A stretch of 58,833 bases of DNA, taken from a virus. How positions within the stretch are numbered: position 1 is the stretch's first letter; each line of letters opens with the position of its first letter. The stretch spans positions 1 through 58,833 of the IMG/VR virus record IMGVR_UViG_3300021373_001106. One strand, written 5' to 3'. Under the pieces are notes generated by a model. The model searched no databases and was not told the origin of the DNA. It worked only from the letters and a program-made list of their open reading frames with translations. Position numbers and translations under genes: made by a program. This document shows positions 42,713 to 51,116 of this stretch, piece by piece.

Positions 42713-43162
42713 TCATTTTCTTCGTGATGCTGAAGCACCATAAAAATAACCAATTATACTCAAAACAATTCCCTCTGTTACCCCGATTAAATGAATCCAA
42801 ATCTCTTTATTATGGGATGGTATCTCTAAATAAACAATGGCATAAACCAAGAAGGCAAAACAAGAAAGGCCAACCAAACCTGTTAAATTAAACATAAAAT
42901 CAAATCGATTTGCTTTAGCTAATTCAACTTCTCTGTTTCTGGCTGAATCTCTATCGTCTACCTCTAACTTATAAAGCTCTACCACTTGCTGATGTAATGC
43001 AGCTTTTTCTTCTGGAGTTAAATCAGGATCTTGACTGATTACATTTTTAATTATTCCAAGTGTTCCACTAGAAGGAAGGATATCTCCAATGGCATCTAAT
43101 ACTTTAGGAGCTTTTTCCTTTAATAACGCACCTATTTTAGTATCTTTTAATTTCTTTTTCAT
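42713..43162 (-). CDS. holin (3-TM gene-transfer-agent type)
   Basis: 149 residues from the ATG at 43162; a TTG start six codons earlier is less likely. N-terminal soluble part with DLTPEEKAALHQQVVELYKL (about 52-71) and DRDSARNREVELAKANRFD, then hydrophobic segments FMFNLTGLVGLSCFAFLVYA and GVTEGIVLSIIGYFYGASAS. This is the known layout of GTA-type 3TM holins. It makes the membrane hole that releases the endolysin. ATGA overlap with the upstream gene. Confidence 0.8.
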   Translation of the reverse strand: MKKKLKDTKIGALLKEKAPKVLDAIGDILPSSGTLGIIKNVISQDPDLTPEEKAALHQQVVELYKLEVDDRDSARNREVELAKANRFDFMFNLTGLVGLSCFAFLVYAIVYLEIPSHNKEIWIHLIGVTEGIVLSIIGYFYGASASRRK

Positions 43163-43272
43163 CCTGAACAACTTTCGCAATTCTCATCATCAATACTACA
43201 AGTTCTTTCTGGTACTGTTTGTTTTTCCAGTTTCTCTAACATTTTTTCAAACTCTGACTTTTTTTCTATCAT
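43159..43272 (-). CDS. small hypothetical protein (37 aa)
   Basis: 37 codons between two lysis genes, coupled to both (ATGA to the holin, 4-base overlap with the gene before). Lys/Glu-rich helix, then TCSIDDENCESCSG with three cysteines. Supported by its exact fit between neighbours. Possibly a lysis regulator. Confidence 0.55.
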   Translation of the reverse strand: MIEKKSEFEKMLEKLEKQTVPERTCSIDDENCESCSG

Positions 43273-43457
43273 TTGTGTAAAAATAAACCTTCTATAAATG
43301 TTCCTATTCCTGTTACAATCATTGCTATTGAAGTCCAAAACTTTTTTTCTAAGCTACGGATTCTTTTTTCGTGATCGTTCTTTTGCTTGCTAATTTCCTG
43401 CAATTGATTCTGCATTACAGCCTGACCCTGTAAAAGCTGGTTTATTTTATCTTCCAT
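43269..43457 (-). CDS. XhlA-like coiled-coil membrane protein (62 aa)
   Basis: 62 residues: N-terminal coiled coil (INQLLQGQAVMQNQLQEISK) followed by a C-terminal membrane segment WTSIAMIVTGIGTFIEGLFL. That is the layout of XhlA/holin-associated proteins. It overlaps the endolysin gene by 11 bases. Acts in the inner membrane during lysis (inferred). Confidence 0.65.
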   Translation of the reverse strand: MEDKINQLLQGQAVMQNQLQEISKQKNDHEKRIRSLEKKFWTSIAMIVTGIGTFIEGLFLHK

Positions 43458-43944
43458 AGATTTTATACTTAGTCTTATTGTTGTCGTCTTTATATGCCAC
43501 TAATATTCTGTTTCTTTGAGTTTGAGTTGTGCTGTAACTAACGTGTACCCAAGAAGGGTTTTCATCTGTTCCAAACTCCCAAATTAATTGGTCAAAATTC
43601 AAGTTGTCTTTAATGAAGTGAAATACTTCTGCGTTGTTGGGAGCATTAGCATAATCCCTGTCTAAATCAATAGCTTCTCCTTTGCAATGTTGTGAAGTGG
43701 CTACATACTTACCGTCTATATACTTGTGAGCGCCCCCTATGGCTTTGTTAAGAGCTTCTGACCTATACCCACTACTAATACCAAAAGGTACGTTAAAATG
43801 CTCTCTAATCGGCTGAAATATATTCTCAGCTAATACTTTCATATTCTCAATATGTTCTTCTGTAGGTAGGTTTTCTATACCTTTTCTTTCAGCAGTTCCG
43901 CTTTTCAGCATTTCAGAAAGAGATAAGTTTTTAGATAGTTTCAT
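43447..43944 (-). CDS. endolysin, peptidase M15 (D-Ala-D-Ala carboxypeptidase type)
   Basis: 165 residues with the M15 zinc site: GISSGYRSEALNKAIGG (about 54-70), SQHCKGEAIDLD (about 83-94) giving His and Asp ligands, and WVHVSY near 132 giving the last His. FDQLIWEFG precedes it as usual. Cleaves the peptide part of peptidoglycan, so it is the lysis enzyme. No signal peptide; release depends on the holin. ATGA overlap with the gene upstream. Confidence 0.85.
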   Translation of the reverse strand: MKLSKNLSLSEMLKSGTAERKGIENLPTEEHIENMKVLAENIFQPIREHFNVPFGISSGYRSEALNKAIGGAHKYIDGKYVATSQHCKGEAIDLDRDYANAPNNAEVFHFIKDNLNFDQLIWEFGTDENPSWVHVSYSTTQTQRNRILVAYKDDNNKTKYKIYGR

Positions 43945-44189
43945 TTTTTAATTCTGTTTTTAGCCGTTAACAATATTCTTTCTTCCATTTTAGCCACCTT
44001 TACTTTTAGGTTGAGGTTTTCTTGAATAAGTTCATCTATCTTTAGTTCTAGGCTGGTAATTTTTTCCGTAAGTCTTTCTATTTGATCATCTTCTTTTTTA
44101 GCGTTGATGTCAATCTTCTTCTTAATTATATTCCATATCTCCTTGACTCCAAGTGCTGAAATCAAAGCTATTAAGAGAGGTTCTTCCAT
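43941..44189 (-). CDS. small membrane/coiled-coil lysis protein (82 aa)
   Basis: I use the ATG at 44189, since the upstream codons belong to another small gene. 82 residues: hydrophobic N-terminus EEPLLIALISALGVKEIWNI, then a long coiled coil (LTEKITSLELKIDELIQENL). Could be a pinholin/antiholin or a unimolecular spanin-like factor. It stands directly before the endolysin. Confidence 0.6.
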   Translation of the reverse strand: MEEPLLIALISALGVKEIWNIIKKKIDINAKKEDDQIERLTEKITSLELKIDELIQENLNLKVKVAKMEERILLTAKNRIKK

Positions 44190-44190
44190 A

Positions 44191-44298
44191 TTACTTGCCT
44201 TGACCACGATATTTTGGTTTATATCCCGTCTGCCCTTTGGACGCATTCTTAGAATGTACCCCAGGTCTCTTTGTGGTTATTTTTCTTCTATACTTCAC
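44191..44298 (-). CDS. tiny basic conserved protein (35 aa)
   Basis: 35 codons from a GTG that overlaps the upstream stop (GTGA). Sequence features TTKRPGVHSKNASKGQ and KYRGQGK, a pattern I recognise from tiny proteins in other Bacteroidota phages. Very basic, presumably nucleic-acid binding or ribosomal-protein-like. One base before the next gene. Confidence 0.65.
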   Translation of the reverse strand: MKYRRKITTKRPGVHSKNASKGQTGYKPKYRGQGK

Positions 44299-44540
44299 TC
44301 TCCAGGTTCAGCAGGTGTCCACTCTGGGGTAGCTAATAAAACTAGTATCTCTTCGTGAGTGTAGGTCCCTACTGGAACTAATGACCCATTAGTGATAAAA
44401 GAAGGTTCTACCTGGAATGATAAAACGCCTTCAGTATTTGCTACATTTCTACGCATTGTTTGAGCAGAAGATTGGTTCACCTGACTAAATAAAACTGAGT
44501 TCGTGTCAGATAGGTTGATTACTACATAAGTTGTTGCCAT
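44295..44540 (-). CDS. small conserved protein near tail genes (81 aa)
   Basis: 81 residues, beta-rich then helical: TYVVINLSDTNSVLFSQVNQ, VLSFQVEPSFI, YTHEEILVLLATPEWTPAEP. The same pattern recurs beside tail-fibre genes of marine phages and may be a fibre-associated or assembly protein. First gene of the lysis run behind a TAACTTTG box. Confidence 0.65.
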   Translation of the reverse strand: MATTYVVINLSDTNSVLFSQVNQSSAQTMRRNVANTEGVLSFQVEPSFITNGSLVPVGTYTHEEILVLLATPEWTPAEPGE

Positions 44541-44554
44541 TTTTTGATTTTTTA

Positions 44555-44562
44555 CAAAGTTA
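44555..44562 (-). promoter_or_regulatory. Bacteroidota -7 element TAACTTTG, lysis promoter
   Basis: Exact TAnnTTTG, 14 nt before the ATG at 44540, in the 29-nt gap after the first LamG gene. Leader TAAAAAATCAAAAA. Confidence 0.5.
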
Positions 44563-44569
44563 ATATTTT

Positions 44570-46924
44570 TTACGGAGTGTTAAGACCTGAAACTGTTATT
44601 GTAGCATTGCCATTTCCACCTGATACCGTGAGAACATCTCCTATTAGATAATTATTACCACCACTATTTATAGTTATTGCAGTTATAGCTCCTCCAGAAA
44701 CAGTAGTTATATTAATTGTACAATTTGTACCACTACCACCCGTTGTTGCAATATTAGTTCCAGTAGAATACCCAGTTCCTCCAGTTGTTATTGTAGCGTC
44801 ACTAACTCCAGAAACTCTTGATGTAATTACCATATTAGTTGATAAAGCATTTGCTGTACTGTATGGTGCATCGCCTACTAAACTACCTTCAGACATTCCG
44901 CTTGATACTCCATTAGCTGTTGTACCTACACCGTTTGTTAAGGCGCCTACTGGCATACCTGTACTAGTTCCATTGTTACTACCTTTTTCATCTAAAACAG
45001 TCCAGTTAGTATTAAAAGAACTATTACTTCCTAACTGCCACCAGCTTACTAAGTTTGAATATGCACTATGGTTATTTAGGTTAGATGGTACTCCTTCGTT
45101 ATAAATTTCTGTTACTTGTGCAGATGTTAAAGCTGTATTCCAGATTGAACAGTTTGAAATAGAGCCATCAAAATAATTACTATTATAACTTTGTGCAATT
45201 GTAGTATTCACATAAGATATTGTACCCATTGTCGTAGGAATGCTTGAACTATCAGCATTTCCATTAAGGTATATAATAACAGTATTTGAACTATATACAA
45301 TTGCTACGTGATACCAAACACCAGTGCTTAAAGTAGTGTTTCCGAGAACATCATAAGCTCCTGAAGTGTCTGCGTATGTGTTAGTTGATATTTTAGAATT
45401 TTTAAAACCAATCATTCTGTCTCCATTAATTGTAGTTCCGCTTCCTAATCTAAAAATATATTCATAGTTTGTAAATGAATTTGCTTTAAACCACATTGAC
45501 ATAGTCAAATCACCACTAATATTTAAATTAGTTGCTCCAGAAATAGTTATATAATCATTAGTACCATCAAAATCTAAAGCATAAGGAGAGTAACCACTTG
45601 TAAAACTTAAATCACTTTGTACTAAATTGGCTTGTGTCATTCCTGAGCTTGTGCCATCGTTAGAACCAGCGTGGTCTTGAATCGTCCAATTTCCTGTTGA
45701 AGAATCATAAGTGTCAGAAGCATTTAATTTCCACCAATGGTCAGGAGCTGTAGAAAGTCCTGAAGTCGATGTAATTGGAGAACCATTATTATATAATACA
45801 TCTACGTTAGTTTGGTCAATTTCATAATTTGTGAAATACATCATATTTGATATTTCAGGATACCTGTCTAAATTTAATTGTAACCCACTTGTAAATGAAT
45901 TAGCTGAGCCAGTTGTATGAGCATTGCTCTGATTTATTGAAGTTCCATTCACCCAAAGTTTAGAATTAGTTATATTAGAAGTATCCATAAAAACCACGTA
46001 ATGTTTCCATACACCAATCTCAACCGTTGGAACATCAAAATATTGAAAATAATTGCTTGCTAAATAAACTATTGGTCTATTAGAAAAACTTGTAAATTCT
46101 CCAATTGCTGTTCCACCGTGGTTAAACTTAATAATTCCCGAATTACTACGTTTTTGCCAAAAAGAAATTGTAAACTTACCTCCAGTATTTGATTGGTTAA
46201 TATTTGAATTTATTAATTTTGTGCCACCTGGAAGACCATCAAAAACATAATCTTTCAAAGAACTATTAGGCACTAAATAATTTGCTCCATTAAAAGCATC
46301 TTGGTCTCCTAAAGGATAGTAAGCAACTGGCTTTGGAGATAAACTCATTGGATTACCTATACCAGTAGAGCTTGAACCATAAAGAGTTGTTACTTGGCTT
46401 GAAGAAAGAGCGTAGTTGAAAAATGATAATCCATCAAATTGTCCACTTTTAAAAGGTGCACCAGTAGCATAAGTTGCTAAATAAACATTTGATGTACTGC
46501 TTGCTAAAGAACCAGAAGTTGTTACAGTAGAACCAACCTGATTACCATCTTCAAAAACTTTAAATTCATTTGCTGTACTATCAAATGTCATTACGCAATG
46601 ATGCCAATTATTATCAAGTATTGCGCCACCATTAATAGTATTTAAAGAAGATGTTTGTATTCTATATCTTAAATTTGAAGCTGTGCCAGATTGAAATATA
46701 TAAAATGAAAAACCACTTCTCATTAATACATAGGCATTACTTGAATCAATACCTGATTTAATCCAAAATGAAATACTTAAACTTCCTCCTCCAAAATCTG
46801 GCAATCCTGTAAAATCTATATAATCTGAACTGGCAGCATCAAAGTTCATAGAATAGTTACTCTGTTTACTCTGATTAGCATTTCTTGGCATTCGCCAGCC
46901 TGGACTTAAAAACTTTGTACTCAT
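44570..46924 (-). CDS. LamG-domain tail adhesin (three repeats)
   Basis: 784 residues. Three concanavalin/LamG-type jelly rolls can be followed by their starts and strands: YSMNFDAASSDYIDF with SISFWIKSG (residue 25 on), FTISFWQKRS (about 250), YALDFDGTNDYITIS with LTMSMWFKA (about 450), each with a WHH or WYHVAIVY strand and an AIFN/SIWN-type ending. The C-terminus switches to Gly/Thr-rich repeats (GGTGYSTGTN, NSGGNNYLIGDVLTVSGG). LamG domains bind sugars or proteins, so this is a likely receptor-binding appendage. It is a close relative of the next gene upstream. Confidence 0.75.
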   Translation of the reverse strand: MSTKFLSPGWRMPRNANQSKQSNYSMNFDAASSDYIDFTGLPDFGGGSLSISFWIKSGIDSSNAYVLMRSGFSFYIFQSGTASNLRYRIQTSSLNTINGGAILDNNWHHCVMTFDSTANEFKVFEDGNQVGSTVTTSGSLASSTSNVYLATYATGAPFKSGQFDGLSFFNYALSSSQVTTLYGSSSTGIGNPMSLSPKPVAYYPLGDQDAFNGANYLVPNSSLKDYVFDGLPGGTKLINSNINQSNTGGKFTISFWQKRSNSGIIKFNHGGTAIGEFTSFSNRPIVYLASNYFQYFDVPTVEIGVWKHYVVFMDTSNITNSKLWVNGTSINQSNAHTTGSANSFTSGLQLNLDRYPEISNMMYFTNYEIDQTNVDVLYNNGSPITSTSGLSTAPDHWWKLNASDTYDSSTGNWTIQDHAGSNDGTSSGMTQANLVQSDLSFTSGYSPYALDFDGTNDYITISGATNLNISGDLTMSMWFKANSFTNYEYIFRLGSGTTINGDRMIGFKNSKISTNTYADTSGAYDVLGNTTLSTGVWYHVAIVYSSNTVIIYLNGNADSSSIPTTMGTISYVNTTIAQSYNSNYFDGSISNCSIWNTALTSAQVTEIYNEGVPSNLNNHSAYSNLVSWWQLGSNSSFNTNWTVLDEKGSNNGTSTGMPVGALTNGVGTTANGVSSGMSEGSLVGDAPYSTANALSTNMVITSRVSGVSDATITTGGTGYSTGTNIATTGGSGTNCTINITTVSGGAITAITINSGGNNYLIGDVLTVSGGNGNATITVSGLNTP

Positions 46925-46936
46925 ATTTTTATTTTA

Positions 46937-49900
46937 TTAATCTCCCATTCTGTACCAAGCTACCGGATTAGGTAGGTTTGGATTATTAGCTATATCTGCT
47001 GTTTGGTTAGTTCCTGTTTTAGTAGGTTGGTAAATATCATTATAAATTTGATCAGCATTTAAAGCTGTATCGAATATTGCTACTTCGTCTAATTTTCCAG
47101 AATATTTAGGGTAACTTGCACGATTTAAACCTAACGCTAAGTTACTTACTACAACAATGTCATCTGAAGATAATGTACCTGATTTATAACTTATTGTTCT
47201 TTCTGTTCCATCTATATAAATTTTACTATTTCCATCGTATGTGTAAACAAAGTGATGCCATTGTCCATCTGCAAATTCATCTGTTACTGAAGCGGTTACT
47301 CCAAATTGCTTACTTGAACTTCCTTGAAAATACGAAATACCATTAGGTGTAGGTATTTGACTAGAAAAAGTACCAAGTATAAAAGAATCATTTGCGTTAC
47401 CCATAATACATTGATAACCCGCGTAAGAGCTATTAAACCAAAAAGAAATAGTTTTATTTCCAGAAGTTATGCTATAATTAGTATTCATATAATCATTTAC
47501 ACCATCAAACACCATCGAATAAATGTTACTTATTTGATTTCCAACATATCCAGGTACATAAGGGCTAATATCACTTGGAATCATATTATAACTCTGAGAG
47601 TTAGAAGTTGACAAAGGAGCGTCTCCTACACGATCTAAGATGTCTAAATTTGTTCCTATACCATTTGCATAAGTTCCAGGTGCATCAGCTGAAATCATTG
47701 TAGTAACACTACCAGATCCAGTTCCATTAGGCGCTCCAGATATTGAGTTAGGTACAGTAAAAGCTGGAACATCATTAAAATAAGCATTTTCACCAAGTCT
47801 CCACCAAGAAATAGGGGCAGTTCCAGAGAAAGTAGTTAAATCTTTTGGTCTACCATTATTATATATTTCTAATACTTGGGCTGAAGTTAGTTCAGTGTTA
47901 AATATAGAGGTTTCATCAATTTTACCATTCATATAATCTGTAGATCTTTTACCAATTTCAACTGGTGCTGTGCCATTATTCATAGCTAAATAAGTTCCAC
48001 TTATAAAATCAGTATCATCTACCCTTGTTCCGTTTAAATAAATTTTAATTCCACTTGCTGAACGACTTCCGTCATAAGTGCCAACTAAATGAATCCATTG
48101 TCCTTCATATCCTGTTATAGGTGTATTATAATATCTTGAAATTAAACTACTACCAAGTTGACTATTTAATTGAAAAATTAATTTATCATTAGACATAACT
48201 AAAAAGCTATATTCAAATTGACCAGTAGTATGTTTTGATAATATCATTGAATTAGTTGCATCAATAAAATTAACCCAAGCAGAAAAAGAAAAAGGACTGT
48301 CACTTGTGCCATCTCCAAAACTAAAAATATCTGAATCTCCACAATCTATATAATCTCCTGTTCCATCAAAGCTTAAACTATAGTTACTATAAGGTGAATC
48401 AAATTGTAAATCACTTTGTTGTAAAGCTGTACTTGGTAAAGTTGTACTTACTCCGTTTGATGGTTGAGGAGCTAACACGTCAGAAATTATTTGTATAGCT
48501 CCTGGAGTACTGTTCGTACCATTATTGCTTCCAGCAGAATCTGTTATTGTAGAACCTCCAGTATCTAATTTCCACCAAGAAATGAGGTTAGAGCTTTGAG
48601 GCATACCAGATAAAGCAGCCACTGGTGTTCCATTGTTATACAGTGCACTAGCTTCAGTGCTTGATAAATTAGTGTTCCATATTTGAAAATTACTTAATTG
48701 ACCAATAAAACTATAAGTATTACTATTAGCATACCAACCAACTTCAAGATTTTTTCCATTAAGATCTAAATCAGTGTAAGTCCAATTTTTAACAGGAATA
48801 CTATTTACATAAAACACTGAACCAGAAGGTAAGAAAGATAGAACACAGTGAGACCACTCTTTGTTAGAATTTGTTCCATAATCAAATGAGAACTTTTGTC
48901 CATTATTGTATAGTCTAAAATCATTTTGCCTTACTACAAAAGAAATTCCACCAGTACCAGGAAAAGTAAAAATACCATCATCATTACCTGTAGTAGTTGG
49001 ATTTATCCAGAAAGAAACGGTAAAACCACCAGTATAGTTGTCACCTATTAAATTACCTATTGAATTACCAAAATCTATATGATCAGCGTTAAAATCTAAA
49101 GCTGTTGTATAATTAGGTGTTTGAATAGGTAATGCAGTTGGTATTTTCCAAGATGGGGTGACAGCTACTCCAGAGGAGATGTCTGTGGCACCATTATTAG
49201 TTCCTGTATTTCCATTACCAGAATAATCTGTTATTGCAGTTTGATCATCTAGTTTCCACCAAGCTTGAGGAGAGAAAGATATATTAGTTTCTGGAGTACC
49301 AAAATTAAATAAAGTTGAAACTTGTGAAGCTGATAAAGCTGAGTTAAATATAGCTAAATTTGAAAGTTGACCATTCCAATAACCGCCATTTTGTTTTTGT
49401 CCTATTTTATTTAACGGGCCAAAAGTTCCTGGTTTAGTAGGGGAGTTATTAGTATAGTGTATACCATTTCTAAATATAGTACAAACGTTACTTGAATCTC
49501 TACGCAAAACAACGTGCTGCCACTCTCCTGTTGTAAATGTAGCTCCTGAGTTCCAAGAGCTTTTTGAATTTGCTAAATCTAAATCAGTTTGAGTTGAAGT
49601 ATGAATTCTTAACCAGTTTTGAGAAAAATCATCCCCTATTGGAACAACACCAAAAGAATTATGTTTCATCCAAAAACTTATAGTAAATTCGCCTGTCAAA
49701 CTAATATCTGGAAAACTAATATAATCTGATTGTGAATTTACAAAATCTAAAGCCGTTGTATAATTAGGTGCACTAGGCGTATAAACAGAATCTGCATTTA
49801 GTTTCCACCAATTTTGTGGAGTTACTGTATAAGTTGTTTGAGGAGAGCCGTTGTTGTATATGTTAGCTATATTAGTTGATTGATCTGTATTCCATATAGC

Positions 49901-51106
49901 TACATTAGACATTTTACCATCAAAATTTGCAAAAGTTCCAAAATTATATTTTCCTAATACAGCTTCTGAGCCTATACCAGTTCTTACACTACCTACTGTT
50001 ATATTACTTCCAAACTGATTACCATCTATATAAAGTTTAGCAGTTGTTCCATTTACAGTTAAAATAAAATTATACCAAACTCCAGAAGATAAACCGGCGG
50101 GTAATGTTGATGCTCCTGCTCCACCAATGCCAATATAAAAAGTACTACCGGTATGTTGAAAAGTAACAGAATTGTTAGGAGCTGCGGCGGTTCCTGAGTT
50201 AAATAAAACAGAATTAGTTGCTATATTATCTTTATTTACCCACATTGAAATAGTAAACTCGTTTGATTCAACATTTGTTAAATCACCTAAACTTACATAA
50301 TCTCCGGGTGAAGTACTATCAAAATCCATTACATAATCTTGCAATACACCATTTGGAAATTGCCATTCGCTACTTGCTTCATTACCTAAGTAACCTTGCA
50401 TCTGCGCTTGCTCACCTAATGGATAATAAGCTACGGGATTTAAATTTGAAGCTATTAAGTTAGATGGATATATGTTGGGACTAGTCCCTCCATATAGTGC
50501 ACTTATTTCAGTAGAATCTAAAGCTCTATTAAATATAGCTACTTCGTCTATTTTGCCATCCATTGGATATGTTCCGTAACCAAACCTACCTATTTCGAAG
50601 TTTGCTGGGTCATTATCTATGCTGCTTGGAATACTTGTTGAATTTGTGTTTTCAAGAACATTATCTACATAAATTTTCATACTTGTATTTGGTGTAAACA
50701 CAGCTACAATATGATGCCATTGATTATCTTTTAAATCAGTTGTACCAGATACAGAATAACCAGTATTAGAATTATAGATAACAAATCTTGGAAAACCATC
50801 AGCTGCAATTCTACCCCATAAATCATAACTTCTATCAGTAACATTATCTTTAGAAACAATACAAACTTGTGCAGGAGATGTTGAATTTATTTTTACCCAA
50901 GCTGAAATAGTTAAAGCTCCTGTTATTTGTAATTCTGTTGGATTGCCTACATCTATATAATCCGAACTTGCAGAATCAAAATTCATAGAATACAAACTAT
51001 TAACACCAGTACCAGTAGCAGGATTACCATCCGTATTAAGCGGATTGGTATTTGTGTTTATCTCGTTAGGTAATAAAAAACTTGGACTTCTATACTTTGC
51101 TGACAT
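46937..51106 (-). CDS. LamG-domain tail adhesin (six repeats)
   Basis: 1389 residues with six LamG-like units, recognised by their first strands: YSMNFDSASSDYIDV (about 40), YVMDFDSTSPGDYVSL, YTTALDFVNSQSDYIS, YTTALDFNADHIDF, YSLSFDGTGDYIDC, YSMVFDGVNDYMN (about 1180). Each has an ISxWV/SFWI strand, a QWHHxVxxF or WYNFIL strand and LDEVAIFNxAL or equivalent at its end. Repeats are divergent, not recent copies. No signal peptide, as expected for a virion protein. Presumably a long sugar-binding fibre or a set of side fibres. Confidence 0.75.
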   Translation of the reverse strand: MSAKYRSPSFLLPNEINTNTNPLNTDGNPATGTGVNSLYSMNFDSASSDYIDVGNPTELQITGALTISAWVKINSTSPAQVCIVSKDNVTDRSYDLWGRIAADGFPRFVIYNSNTGYSVSGTTDLKDNQWHHIVAVFTPNTSMKIYVDNVLENTNSTSIPSSIDNDPANFEIGRFGYGTYPMDGKIDEVAIFNRALDSTEISALYGGTSPNIYPSNLIASNLNPVAYYPLGEQAQMQGYLGNEASSEWQFPNGVLQDYVMDFDSTSPGDYVSLGDLTNVESNEFTISMWVNKDNIATNSVLFNSGTAAAPNNSVTFQHTGSTFYIGIGGAGASTLPAGLSSGVWYNFILTVNGTTAKLYIDGNQFGSNITVGSVRTGIGSEAVLGKYNFGTFANFDGKMSNVAIWNTDQSTNIANIYNNGSPQTTYTVTPQNWWKLNADSVYTPSAPNYTTALDFVNSQSDYISFPDISLTGEFTISFWMKHNSFGVVPIGDDFSQNWLRIHTSTQTDLDLANSKSSWNSGATFTTGEWQHVVLRRDSSNVCTIFRNGIHYTNNSPTKPGTFGPLNKIGQKQNGGYWNGQLSNLAIFNSALSASQVSTLFNFGTPETNISFSPQAWWKLDDQTAITDYSGNGNTGTNNGATDISSGVAVTPSWKIPTALPIQTPNYTTALDFNADHIDFGNSIGNLIGDNYTGGFTVSFWINPTTTGNDDGIFTFPGTGGISFVVRQNDFRLYNNGQKFSFDYGTNSNKEWSHCVLSFLPSGSVFYVNSIPVKNWTYTDLDLNGKNLEVGWYANSNTYSFIGQLSNFQIWNTNLSSTEASALYNNGTPVAALSGMPQSSNLISWWKLDTGGSTITDSAGSNNGTNSTPGAIQIISDVLAPQPSNGVSTTLPSTALQQSDLQFDSPYSNYSLSFDGTGDYIDCGDSDIFSFGDGTSDSPFSFSAWVNFIDATNSMILSKHTTGQFEYSFLVMSNDKLIFQLNSQLGSSLISRYYNTPITGYEGQWIHLVGTYDGSRSASGIKIYLNGTRVDDTDFISGTYLAMNNGTAPVEIGKRSTDYMNGKIDETSIFNTELTSAQVLEIYNNGRPKDLTTFSGTAPISWWRLGENAYFNDVPAFTVPNSISGAPNGTGSGSVTTMISADAPGTYANGIGTNLDILDRVGDAPLSTSNSQSYNMIPSDISPYVPGYVGNQISNIYSMVFDGVNDYMNTNYSITSGNKTISFWFNSSYAGYQCIMGNANDSFILGTFSSQIPTPNGISYFQGSSSKQFGVTASVTDEFADGQWHHFVYTYDGNSKIYIDGTERTISYKSGTLSSDDIVVVSNLALGLNRASYPKYSGKLDEVAIFDTALNADQIYNDIYQPTKTGTNQTADIANNPNLPNPVAWYRMGD

Positions 51107-51116
51107 ATTCTATAAT

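Noticed and set aside
43163-43180. Longer start for the holin
   Set aside because: The extra six codons begin with TTG and would enter the 37-codon gene; the ATG at 43162 is coupled to that gene by ATGA.
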